Assembly (NCBI GenBank): GCA_946008205.1
Contig: CAMGAZ010000042.1
Coordinates: 1 to 9,184, forward strand
Reading direction: 5' to 3'
DNA from: an uncultured Clostridium sp.
GTDB lineage: Bacteria > Bacillota > Clostridia > TANB77 > CAG-508
Length of the DNA: 9,184 nucleotides
A program made the translations under genes and the position numbers. The notes under the pieces were generated by a model, which worked only from the letters and a program-made list of their open reading frames with translations, did not search any database and was not told the DNA's origin. This document shows positions 1 through 4,322 of the stretch, piece after piece (the first letter of the stretch is position 1; the number at the start of each line of letters is the position of its first letter).

Positions 1-211
1 CGCATTTTATCGCCATCCAAGTACATCTAATGCCATCACTCTTAAAAGCGCCAATCCACGAATCTCCATAGTCCCTATCGTAATAAAAATCAGTAACCTG
101 TCCAAAATTAGTTTTAAAATATTTTAAGCAGTCTTCAATATTATTACAAATAAACATACCTAGATCACCATATATACAACTATATTTTACAACATACATA
201 TTATCTATCAT
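1..211 (-). CDS. Hypothetical protein, 3' end beyond the window
   Basis: Reading leftward from an ATG at 211 there are 70 codons with no stop before the left edge. The product begins MIDNMYVVKYSCIYGD and contains DFYYDRDYGDSW and WIGAFKSDGIRC stretches. Its ATG overlaps the TAA of the preceding gene as TAATG, a typical sign of translational coupling in a phage operon. Only a weak ribosome site (GATGG) precedes it, which fits coupling. An internal ATG five codons in (199) is an alternative start. I do not recognise the family, and I see no membrane segment or metal-binding motif in the visible part. It is probably the third gene of the unit led by the promoter at 1192-1220. Confidence 0.6.
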   Translation of the reverse strand, partial: MIDNMYVVKYSCIYGDLGMFICNNIEDCLKYFKTNFGQVTDFYYDRDYGDSWIGAFKSDGIRCTWMAIKC

Positions 212-420
212 TATCCATCATCTTGATCTACGCCCTCTCCTACAAAACACGTTTCTATATCTGAAATATAATATGGAAGACTATATGTCCCGTCTGGTTT
301 CTGAATACGTATTCCATATTCAGAATCACAAATCGTTGCATTAACTATATCATTTCTGTAAAATCTAACACCGTCATTGTTCAGTATACAATTGTTTATA
401 CAACGCAACTTAATTATCAT
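211..420 (-). CDS. Small hypothetical protein (69 aa)
   Basis: The product begins MIIKLRCINNCILNNDG and ends in an acidic tail (GEGVDQDDG). The middle (YRNDIVNATICDSEYGIRI, then PDGTYSLPYY) reads like a small beta-rich domain. The start is chosen at the ATG at 420. A TTG two codons upstream (426) is also in frame, and a TGA at 433-435 limits any further extension. No strong ribosome site is visible for either start. The stop overlaps the ATG of the next gene. I do not recognise the family and assign no function. Confidence 0.55.
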   Translation of the reverse strand: MIIKLRCINNCILNNDGVRFYRNDIVNATICDSEYGIRIQKPDGTYSLPYYISDIETCFVGEGVDQDDG

Positions 421-468
421 TTTCAATATCCGTCAATTAGTATCTCTCTTTGCTACCAGATAATCATA

Positions 469-484
469 GAGTTCCTCAGAACTC
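469..484 (-). other. Small perfect inverted repeat just after a stop codon
   Basis: GAGTTC-TGAG-GAACTC (minus strand) gives a 6-bp stem and 4-nt loop starting two bases after the TGA of the 224-aa gene. No run of T follows it, so it is not a convincing intrinsic terminator. It may be a processing or mRNA-end-stabilising hairpin, or chance. Confidence 0.3.
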
Positions 485-485
485 G

Positions 486-1160
486 TCAATGGACGCCTTT
501 CTGCGCCTTTTCACTACGTCCAGCATCAAATTCAGTCAGCCAGCGCATAATGAGCGGCTCTTCATCAATATCAAAATCCATTTCTGGATCGAAGAACTGC
601 GGCTCAAGCTCTTCTTCAAGCGCATCAACAATATTATCAAGAATATCAGCCATCATTCCCTTTTCAAAGCAAACATTCAGCACGTCTTCTAATGCATTCA
701 TATGCACCCAATAACTATCAAGTGCATCCATAATATTGCAGAAAGACTCCCTAGTAACCACGAGCTTCTCACCACTTTCCTCTAACTTATAATCTTGCAG
801 TTTCTTTAGTTCCTTTGTTGAAATGCTGTCTAGACGTTCCTTATACTGCTCATAAATATTATCTAAAATTCCATAAATCCAACGCGGAAAATCAATTTCG
901 TTTGGCTCTGTTGGATATGGATGCCCATCATAAGGCCTCCCCAAGGGAAGATACTGAGATGAGGCGGCACTCCTTCCAGGCAGCCTAGGCTCAAAGTAAT
1001 ACATTGTATCACTGCGCATACCCATCAAATACTTACCAGTGCTTTCTTGGTAATAGAATTTAATTGGTTTTCCTTCTCTAAATCCCGTGTAAGTATAGCC
1101 ATCTTCTGGTCGTAGTAACTTGCGCACTATGCGCTTTCGTAGGTTGTTAAATAGGCTCAT
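486..1160 (-). CDS. Hypothetical phage protein (224 aa), acidic C terminus
   Basis: I do not recognise the family. The N terminus is basic (MSLFNNLRKRIVRKLLRPEDG). A Tyr/Gly-rich stretch follows (YTYTGFREGKPIKFYYQ, YLMGMRSDTMYYFEPRLPG), then predicted helices (IYGILDNIYEQYKERL, MADILDNIVDALEEELEPQ) and an acidic end (FFDPEMDFDIDEEP). There are no membrane segments or known catalytic motifs. The frame is open 20 codons further upstream, but those codons lie within the promoter spacer and -10 at 1192-1220 and could not be fully transcribed from it. The internal ATG at 1160 has GGAGG 7 nt upstream (1168-1172) and is clearly the start. It is the first gene of the leftmost unit. Confidence 0.75.
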   Translation of the reverse strand: MSLFNNLRKRIVRKLLRPEDGYTYTGFREGKPIKFYYQESTGKYLMGMRSDTMYYFEPRLPGRSAASSQYLPLGRPYDGHPYPTEPNEIDFPRWIYGILDNIYEQYKERLDSISTKELKKLQDYKLEESGEKLVVTRESFCNIMDALDSYWVHMNALEDVLNVCFEKGMMADILDNIVDALEEELEPQFFDPEMDFDIDEEPLIMRWLTEFDAGRSEKAQKGVH

Positions 1161-1191
1161 GTTGTTACCTCCATTGTCAATTTCTGGAAAT

Positions 1192-1220
1192 AGTATAGCA
1201 TATTCATTTTGTGTTGTCAA
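1192..1220 (-). promoter_or_regulatory. Strong promoter P1, member of a repeated promoter family
   Basis: On the minus strand the -35 is TTGACA (1220-1215), the 17-bp spacer is ACACAAAATGAATATGC, and the -10 is TATACT (1197-1192). Transcription should start near 1185, giving a leader of about 25 nt to the ATG at 1160. The 13-nt block ACACAAAATGAAT is shared exactly with P2 and P3. TTTCCAGAA just after the -10 is shared with P4. Confidence 0.85.
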
Positions 1221-1260
1221 GTGAGTAAATGACTAAAATTACACTGTTATATTTTTTCAT
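1204..1260 (-). CDS. Possible 18-aa peptide ending inside promoter P1
   Basis: An ATG at 1260 is preceded by AAAGAGGTGAGATA, a good ribosome site at normal spacing. It opens 18 codons, MKKYNSVILVIYSLDNTK, then TGA. The middle is hydrophobic after two lysines, so a small membrane-active peptide is conceivable. It starts 13 nt after the stop of the 92-aa gene, so it would be the last cistron of that operon. Its last five codons and stop are the -35 and spacer of P1, so part of it is dictated by the promoter. It could equally be a ribosome site left over from a lost gene. Confidence 0.35.
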   Translation of the reverse strand: MKKYNSVILVIYSLDNTK

Positions 1261-1273
1261 TATCTCACCTCTT

Positions 1274-1552
1274 TCAATCTGCCATTTTCCCAGTTAAAAT
1301 ATAGTTTAAATTATCTCCACCGAGCGCGCGACAACATTCATTAAAAAAATCAATACAGTATTCCATATCAAGACCACCAAGACCAAAAACATCCAGCCTA
1401 CTGCGAAGATATTCTGCTACATCTATCCAGTTATCAGCTATACAGGCGAGTATATCATAATCTCCACAAGTTTCACAATACGATTCATCAAGAGAAAACT
1501 CTCTATCTGAAATATAAAGCCCGCCAAGATGACTTTCATAAATATAAATCAT
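1274..1552 (-). CDS. Small acidic hypothetical protein (92 aa)
   Basis: The product starts MIYIYESHLGGLYISDREF and contains CETCGDYDILACIADNW, then LDMEYCIDFFNECCRALGG. It has several Cys residues, including one CxxC, but no complete zinc-finger pattern. The ATG at 1552 is preceded by AAGGAG at 8-nt spacing, and the ribosome site overlaps the TAA of the upstream 119-aa gene, so the two are tightly coupled. I do not recognise the family. Its place between a MGLDMY-type protein and the leftmost promoter puts it among accessory early genes. Confidence 0.7.
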   Translation of the reverse strand: MIYIYESHLGGLYISDREFSLDESYCETCGDYDILACIADNWIDVAEYLRSRLDVFGLGGLDMEYCIDFFNECCRALGGDNLNYILTGKMAD

Positions 1553-1563
1553 TCACAATCTCC

Positions 1564-1923
1564 TTAATAACTATCGTAATAATAAATTTTCCAGCCTTCG
1601 TCTCGTAGTTTATCCCAAATCGCATAGATGTAACATAACTTATTCACATTTCGGAAGCCTTCCGCACTGTCCACAAGGGTAGCAAGATGATTCTGCTCAT
1701 CATCATACATGTTTTCACCGTAATCAAACCAATAATCTGGATTATAAGCACAGAAATCTATCATTTTTTTAATATCACTTTTTTTCAAACGTTGGCCGGG
1801 ATAAGAACAAACATCATCATCTTGAAATTTCATATAACGACGAAGGTTCCAATTCTTGTGAAAATAAATTAATTCAATGGACTCTTCTCCACGATGAGCT
1901 TCAATATACATGTCAAGTCCCAT
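1564..1923 (-). CDS. MGLDMY-type conserved phage protein (119 aa)
   Basis: The N terminus MGLDMYIEAHRGEE followed by an IELIYFHKNWNLRRYM stretch matches a conserved phage hypothetical protein family that begins MGLDMYL and carries a Y-W-R/K-K-x-N motif. Its function is unknown to me. The end is aromatic-rich (GWKIYYYDSY). The ATG at 1923 has GAGGAAACAAT directly upstream, and that ribosome site begins at the TGA of the pentapeptide gene, so the genes are co-transcribed and probably coupled. There are no membrane segments. The family resemblance is from memory of the N-terminal motif only. Confidence 0.75.
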   Translation of the reverse strand: MGLDMYIEAHRGEESIELIYFHKNWNLRRYMKFQDDDVCSYPGQRLKKSDIKKMIDFCAYNPDYWFDYGENMYDDEQNHLATLVDSAEGFRNVNKLCYIYAIWDKLRDEGWKIYYYDSY

Positions 1924-1935
1924 TATTGTTTCCTC

Positions 1936-2682
1936 TCATATTCCATATCGCTCTGCTTCACTCCGTGTTATAAAAAAATGTATCCCTGTAGAACATTCAT
2001 TCCATCTATTTTCATCAAAACAGTCTACACGCACAATCTCGCCGACGCGATAAACAAAATTGGGATCTCTGTTGCTGGCGATTTCTTTTACATTCGTGCT
2101 TTTCCCGCTAATCGTAGTGATCGATAGTACCTTTGCCGCACTACATCTACATTTACGGCTCGTTGCGCTTGATCGCTTTGCATCCGCAAGAATTTCCAGT
2201 TCTACAATGTAGCCATGCGCCTTTTTGTATCCGATAAAACTGCCAGTCTCTGGACATTGTAGCGCGTAAAACGCAGTGTCTTCGTCGTAAATAAGTTTGT
2301 TCAGGTTAGCACCACTCAAGTTAGCACCACTCAGGTTGGCACCGCACAGGTTGGCACCGCACAGGTTGGCATTGTGTAGGTCAGTATTGCATAGGTTAGC
2401 ACCACTCAGATCAGCATAGCTCAGTTTAGCAGCGTTTATTATGGCGCAACTTAGGTCAGCATTGCACAGTATGGCGTCGCTCAGATCGACCCCGCATAGG
2501 TCGATACCGCTCAGGTTGGCATTGCACAAGTCTGCGTGGATCATGAGGGCGTGGTGTAGGCTAACATTGCGCAGGTCAGTATCGATCAGATCTGCACCGC
2601 ATAGGTTGGCACGCTCACCACCGCAGCCATTCAGCCACTTTTTGTGCGACTCAATAATATCTTGCAGTTCCCCTTTTGTCAT
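1936..2682 (-). CDS. Pentapeptide-repeat protein with conserved C-terminal domain (248 aa)
   Basis: Residues 25-129 are about 21 consecutive A(D/N)LxG-type pentapeptides (ANLCG, ADLSG and similar), which fold into a right-handed quadrilateral beta-helix. Residues about 132-248 form a separate domain containing FIGYKKAHGYIVELEI, DAKRSSATSRKCRC, VYRVGEIVRVDCFD and NECSTGIHFFITRSEAE. This resembles a DUF5758-like domain often joined to pentapeptides in phage and gut bacterial proteins (recalled, not searched). Some pentapeptide proteins mimic DNA and protect gyrase, but nothing here shows that role. The ATG at 2682 is preceded by AGGAGG about 10 nt upstream. It is the first full gene behind P2 and its long leader. 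GC content is visibly higher than in its neighbours, as expected for these repeats. Confidence 0.88.
   Translation of the reverse strand: MTKGELQDIIESHKKWLNGCGGERANLCGADLIDTDLRNVSLHHALMIHADLCNANLSGIDLCGVDLSDAILCNADLSCAIINAAKLSYADLSGANLCNTDLHNANLCGANLCGANLSGANLSGANLNKLIYDEDTAFYALQCPETGSFIGYKKAHGYIVELEILADAKRSSATSRKCRCSAAKVLSITTISGKSTNVKEIASNRDPNFVYRVGEIVRVDCFDENRWNECSTGIHFFITRSEAERYGI
2296..2610 (-). repeat. Degenerate 15-bp tandem repeat encoding pentapeptides
   Basis: About 21 units of 15 bp encode the A(D/N)LxG repeats. Identity between units is highest around 2296-2370, where near-identical copies (AACCTGTGCGGTGCC type) sit side by side. This suggests recent expansion at the C-terminal end of the array, and the array is probably prone to length change by slippage or recombination. 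Confidence 0.8.
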
Positions 2683-2712
2683 TGTTTTGTTTCCTCCTGT
2701 TTCATTTTGTTC

Positions 2713-2781
2713 GACGGAGTTGCACCGTCTACATCTTGTCGTCGTGTTCCTTGGTTACGCTACAGAGATGTTGCATCTCTG
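2713..2781 (-). promoter_or_regulatory. Twin hairpins with GCAAC loops in the P2 leader
   Basis: In the roughly 175-nt leader between P2 and the pentapeptide gene there are two hairpins. CAGAGATG-CAA-CATCTCTG (2763-2781) has a perfect 8-bp stem. GACGGTG-CAA-CTCCGTC (2713-2729) has a 7-bp stem with one mismatch. Both present the same GCAAC apex. The second ends about 16 nt before the AGGAGG of the pentapeptide gene. No T tract follows either, so they are not terminators. A protein-binding or mRNA-stability role is possible. I match them to no known riboswitch. Confidence 0.4.
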
Positions 2782-2825
2782 GAAATCGGGAACGCTTCGT
2801 GAAAATACTTTTCGGCATTAGTCAT
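2760..2825 (-). CDS. Possible 21-aa leader peptide or gene remnant
   Basis: An ATG at 2825 is preceded by AGAAAGAGGT, a good ribosome site. It opens 21 codons beginning MTNAEKYFHEAFPIS and ending in TAG. The opening MTNAEK(Y/F) is common at the start of longer phage and gut-bacterial proteins, so this may be the 5' remnant of a lost gene. Its last codons form the 8-bp hairpin at 2763-2781, so it could instead act as a leader peptide whose translation controls the pentapeptide gene. It is the first translatable frame after P2. Confidence 0.4.
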   Translation of the reverse strand: MTNAEKYFHEAFPISRDATSL

Positions 2826-2864
2826 ATTGATTGTACCTCTTTCTTTTTTTTTTATTTTTCCATT

Positions 2865-2893
2865 ATTATACAGCATTCATTTTGTGTTGTCAA
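2865..2893 (-). promoter_or_regulatory. Strong promoter P2 of the repeated family
   Basis: On the minus strand the -35 is TTGACA (2893-2888), the 17-bp spacer is ACACAAAATGAATGCTG, and the -10 is the consensus TATAAT (2870-2865). Transcription should start near 2858 and run through an A-rich stretch into the 21-codon ORF and the pentapeptide operon. The last codons and TGA of the DUF4236 gene lie within the -35 and spacer. Confidence 0.87.
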
Positions 2894-3263
2894 GGGGGGG
2901 TACTATTTTTTTAAAATCTTTAGCTTTTTTAAAGTATCTATGACTATATGTAAACTCAATAATGCCAACTATAATTGAAACAATACCAATAGTTGGTTGT
3001 ATAATAGAAAGAAGTAATCCAAGAATAACCATTGGCACGAATAATATCCTACACATCCATGCTAAAATCTTCCTACAAAATGTCGTGGTATCTCCTGTAC
3101 TGTTTATTACCTCATTTTTATTTTTTGCTCTCTTATTAGATTTAAATGATGTGTAATAACCAATTCTTGTACCTTTTACACCAACACTAGTACTAATTCC
3201 GCGTTTACTAACCGTTACCTTAAATGGTCCCTTACCAAAGCTTTTACGCATATAAAAACCCAC
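2877..3263 (-). CDS. DUF4236 domain protein with two membrane segments (128 aa)
   Basis: The N terminus VGFYMRKSFGKGPFKVTVSK followed by GISTSVGVKGTRIGYYTS matches DUF4236, a short N-terminal domain that usually starts MGFxxRKSFKxGP and has no known function. A Lys/Asn-rich linker follows, then two hydrophobic segments (about residues 70-88 and 90-106, separated by QPT), then a basic tail. It is probably an inner-membrane protein with a cytosolic DUF4236 domain. The frame is open to a GTG at 3272, but the GTG at 3263 is preferred because GGGGG lies 10 nt upstream and the family starts at this Met-Gly-Phe. Its own promoter appears at 3295-3324. The C terminus, PPLDNTK-stop, is encoded by promoter P2, so the original end may have been replaced. 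Confidence 0.78.
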   Translation of the reverse strand: MGFYMRKSFGKGPFKVTVSKRGISTSVGVKGTRIGYYTSFKSNKRAKNKNEVINSTGDTTTFCRKILAWMCRILFVPMVILGLLLSIIQPTIGIVSIIVGIIEFTYSHRYFKKAKDFKKIVPPLDNTK

Positions 3264-3294
3264 TAAATTCACACCCCCATATGTTATTGATTAC

Positions 3295-3324
3295 ATTATA
3301 ATTTGATTTATTTTATATTGTCTA
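3295..3324 (-). promoter_or_regulatory. Putative promoter for the DUF4236 gene
   Basis: On the minus strand TAGACA (3324-3319) and TATAAT (3300-3295) are separated by 18 bp. The spacer is AT-rich and lacks the ACACAAAATGAAT block, so this is not a member of the repeated family. It would start transcription near 3288, about 25 nt before the GTG start. Confidence 0.5.
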
Positions 3325-3410
3325 CATCCATACATCACTGGCTTCGCTTTGAACCGGCAATATCCCAAGTATTTGTAGAGACTCAGGGATACTATTGTCA
3401 TTTCCATAAT
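3325..3410 (-). other. Initial transcribed region of P3, no clear gene
   Basis: This segment lies between P3 and the DUF4236 promoter and is less AT-rich than its surroundings. TATCCC and GGGATA (about 19 nt apart) can pair, with an adjacent CAA/TTG extension. A 38-codon frame (3407 to 3291, beginning MEMTIVSLSLYKYLGYC) spans it, but its only ribosome-site-like AGAGG lies upstream of the expected transcription start. I see no known RNA family. It may be a leader RNA or the remains of a cassette. Confidence 0.3.
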
Positions 3411-3415
3411 CCTCT

Positions 3416-3444
3416 ATTATACAGTATTCATTTTGTGTTATCAA
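3416..3444 (-). promoter_or_regulatory. Promoter P3 of the repeated family
   Basis: On the minus strand the -35 is TTGATA (3444-3439), the 17-bp spacer is ACACAAAATGAATACTG, and the -10 is TATAAT (3421-3416). The -35 differs from P1 and P2 by one base. It faces away from the iteron-like array and toward the DUF4236 gene. Confidence 0.82.
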
Positions 3445-3469
3445 GGTGGTGAATTGTTATTTTCTTCAT
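3428..3469 (-). CDS. Possible 13-aa frame ending in promoter P3
   Basis: ATG at 3469 opens MKKITIHHLDNTK-stop. The last five codons come from the promoter. The nearest ribosome-site-like AGAGGA is about 15 nt upstream, too far for efficient use, so expression is doubtful. It is listed because it ends in the same LDNTK as the 18-aa frame at P1 and the DUF4236 protein. Confidence 0.15.
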   Translation of the reverse strand: MKKITIHHLDNTK

Positions 3470-3483
3470 ATGTCGTTGTGTTG

Positions 3484-3510
3484 TCCTCTATTCATTTTTT
3501 GTGTTGTAAT
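3484..3510 (-). repeat. Decayed copy of the promoter repeat lacking its -10
   Basis: The minus strand reads ATTACAACACAAAAAATGAA followed by TAGAGGA. Compared with P3, the ACACAAAATGAAT block is present with two extra A, but the next bases jump straight to AGAGGA. The ten bases ACTGTATAAT, which hold the -10, are absent. P3 has AATA on both sides of the missing segment, which would allow deletion by slippage. It should be inactive as a promoter. Confidence 0.5.
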
Positions 3511-3519
3511 CTAACAGGA

Positions 3520-3592
3520 CAAAAATTTTTAATTTTTGGCCTATGTTATTTATTTGTATTTATATGTTTTTATATGTTATTATCTATTTCTG
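3520..3592. other. Very AT-rich stretch beside the repeat array, candidate DNA-unwinding element
   Basis: Apart from one GGCC this stretch is almost entirely A and T. It contains an 8-bp AT-only inverted repeat with a 3-nt loop (3520-3538, CAAAAATT/AATTTTTG) and repeated TTTATAT/TGTTATTT runs. It directly adjoins the array at 3593-3722, as the melting region of an iteron origin would. No DnaA box (TTATNCACA) is recognisable. It could also be simple AT-rich spacer. Confidence 0.4.
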
Positions 3593-3722
3593 TACCAGTA
3601 TACTGTGGTTTTAAAACCGCAATACATTGGTGGTTTAAAACCGCAGTATATTGGTGGGTAAAACCTCAACACATTGGTGGTTAAAACCGCAATATGTTGG
3701 TACATAGTTTTATATTGCGGTG
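3593..3722. repeat. Iteron-like direct repeat array, candidate replication origin or operator array
   Basis: Four head-to-tail units of 23-24 bp occur at 3604-3626, 3627-3650, 3651-3673 and 3674-3696 (plus-strand type TTGGTGGTTTAAAACCGCA plus about five bases such as GTATA). An inverted half site (TATATTGCGGT, 3711-3721) lies at one edge and a CAGTATACTG palindrome at the other. The first unit has the perfect 12-bp palindrome GGTTTTAAAACC and is itself a near-palindrome over about 28 bp. The third unit is the most diverged. The inverted half site forms the last codons and stop of the winged-helix gene. The spacing of about two helical turns, the neighbouring winged-helix gene and the AT-rich flank together resemble an iteron origin. 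Confidence 0.65.
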
Positions 3723-4024
3723 TAGAAAAAATATTGGTTCTTTTTCCCTTCGACTTTATGTAGATAACCATATTCTAATAATTCTTTAAATGCTGCGCGA
3801 TACGTGTTCTCACTTATACCAATTGCTTCTTCGATTGTTATAGGGCTAAGGGCAATAGAATAACCGTTCATATTGCTGGCAAAGTATAAGTATAATTTAA
3901 ATGCGCTATAAGTTTTTAATGTACTAGCGGCAGCTTGCCATTCCTGATTGTTGATCTGTAAAAAATCTTTAGAACAATCTGATTTAAATACAGTAACAAC
4001 TCTTTGATTTGGGTATATAATCAT
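3710..4024 (-). CDS. Winged-helix DNA-binding protein (104 aa), possible initiator or regulator
   Basis: Residues about 20-52 (FLQINNQEWQAAASTLKTYS, then AFKLYLYFASN) and 60-102 (SPITIEEAIGISENTYRAAF, KELLEYGYLHKVEG, NQYFFY) fit a winged helix-turn-helix. IEEAIGISENTYRAAFKEL is the helix-turn-helix and the aromatic end is the wing. This pattern recalls short phage and plasmid replication or regulatory proteins. The ATG at 4024 follows GAGGAG at 11 nt. An ATG 4 nt upstream is in another frame. The gene runs into the repeat array, with its stop inside an inverted half site, so self-binding and autoregulation or origin binding are natural inferences. At 104 aa it is short for a full Rep protein. 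Confidence 0.7.
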   Translation of the reverse strand: MIIYPNQRVVTVFKSDCSKDFLQINNQEWQAAASTLKTYSAFKLYLYFASNMNGYSIALSPITIEEAIGISENTYRAAFKELLEYGYLHKVEGKKNQYFFYTAI

Positions 4025-4035
4025 GCATATTAAAA

Positions 4036-4077
4036 CTCCTCATTATTGTTATTATCATTATTATTTCTGTTATCTAA
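4036..4077 (-). repeat. AT-rich spacer with ribosome site, similar to 4284-4322
   Basis: This spacer starts at the TAG of the 66-aa gene and runs TTAGATAACAGAAATAATAA, then a GATAATAACAATAAT stretch, then GAGGAG. The spacer before the 66-aa gene has the same order: TTAGACA at the upstream end, ATGATAATAAAAATAATGG, then GGAGA. Either these are two copies of one linker or low-complexity DNA has converged. No clear -10 is present, so I do not call it a promoter. Confidence 0.35.
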
Positions 4078-4274
4078 TTTGCCTTTAGATTTTCAAAATA
4101 GTTATTTACACATTGTTCGAAATCCGCGCCAGTGTTTTCAAATACCCAGTTCTTATATCTCCAGTTATTTACATCTGGAATTGTTTCAATTGGCTCATAT
4201 CCATGTTCAAGTAAATATTGTAGCAATTTAAGTCTTTTGCATGTATAATACTTTCCATGTTTTCTTTCTAGCAT
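4074..4274 (-). CDS. DUF5659-like small protein (66 aa)
   Basis: The product contains YYTCKRLKLLQYLLEHGYEP, then IETIPDVNNWRYKNWVFENT and a terminal VNNYFENL. The order (short basic strand, helix ending in HGY/F, ETxPDxxN, a strand ending FE(N/D)T, final helix) resembles DUF5659, a small domain common in phages of Gram-positive hosts and without known function. The assignment is from memory. The ATG at 4274 has GGAGAT about 7-8 nt upstream. It lies between the HNH/AP2 gene (48-nt gap) and the winged-helix gene (49-nt gap), probably in one transcript. Confidence 0.7.
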   Translation of the reverse strand: MLERKHGKYYTCKRLKLLQYLLEHGYEPIETIPDVNNWRYKNWVFENTGADFEQCVNNYFENLKAN

Positions 4275-4283
4275 GTCTCATAT

Positions 4284-4322
4284 CTCCATTATTTTTATTA
4301 TCATTCATCTTGTATTGTCTAA
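4284..4322 (-). repeat. Degenerate promoter-like repeat before the 66-aa gene
   Basis: On the minus strand TAGACA (4321-4316) is followed by ATACAAGATGAATGATA, a close variant of the P4 spacer. The position of the -10 holds ATAAAA instead of TATAAT. It therefore looks like a diverged or weak member of the promoter family, starting just after the TAG of the HNH/AP2 gene. Activity is uncertain. Confidence 0.4.

Noticed and set aside
1161..1220. Longer N terminus for the 224-aa protein
   Set aside because: The 20 extra codons are the promoter spacer, the -10 and the leader. A perfect GGAGG precedes the internal ATG at 1160.
2713..2781. Known riboswitch or terminator in the P2 leader
   Set aside because: The hairpins lack a T tract, and I could match the sequence to no riboswitch consensus I know.
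2441..2821. Plus-strand 126-codon frame opposite the pentapeptide gene
   Set aside because: It is the antisense shadow of the pentapeptide repeats, with Ser/Arg/His-rich translation and no ribosome site.
3291..3407. 38-codon minus-strand frame behind P3
   Set aside because: Its only ribosome-site-like sequence (AGAGG) lies between the -10 and the expected transcription start, and its end overlaps the DUF4236 promoter. It is kept only as a note on that region.
3433..3684. Plus-strand 83-codon hydrophobic frame across the repeat array
   Set aside because: It starts at a TTG without a ribosome site, and its repeated FKTAIHWW-like residues are only the direct repeats read as codons. It is antisense to promoter P3.
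3593..3722. CRISPR array
   Set aside because: The repeats are contiguous at 23-24 bp with no unique spacers, and no cas genes are present.
3580..3771. Minus-strand 63-codon frame across the repeat array
   Set aside because: It overlaps the end of the winged-helix gene in another frame, and its composition is dictated by the repeats.
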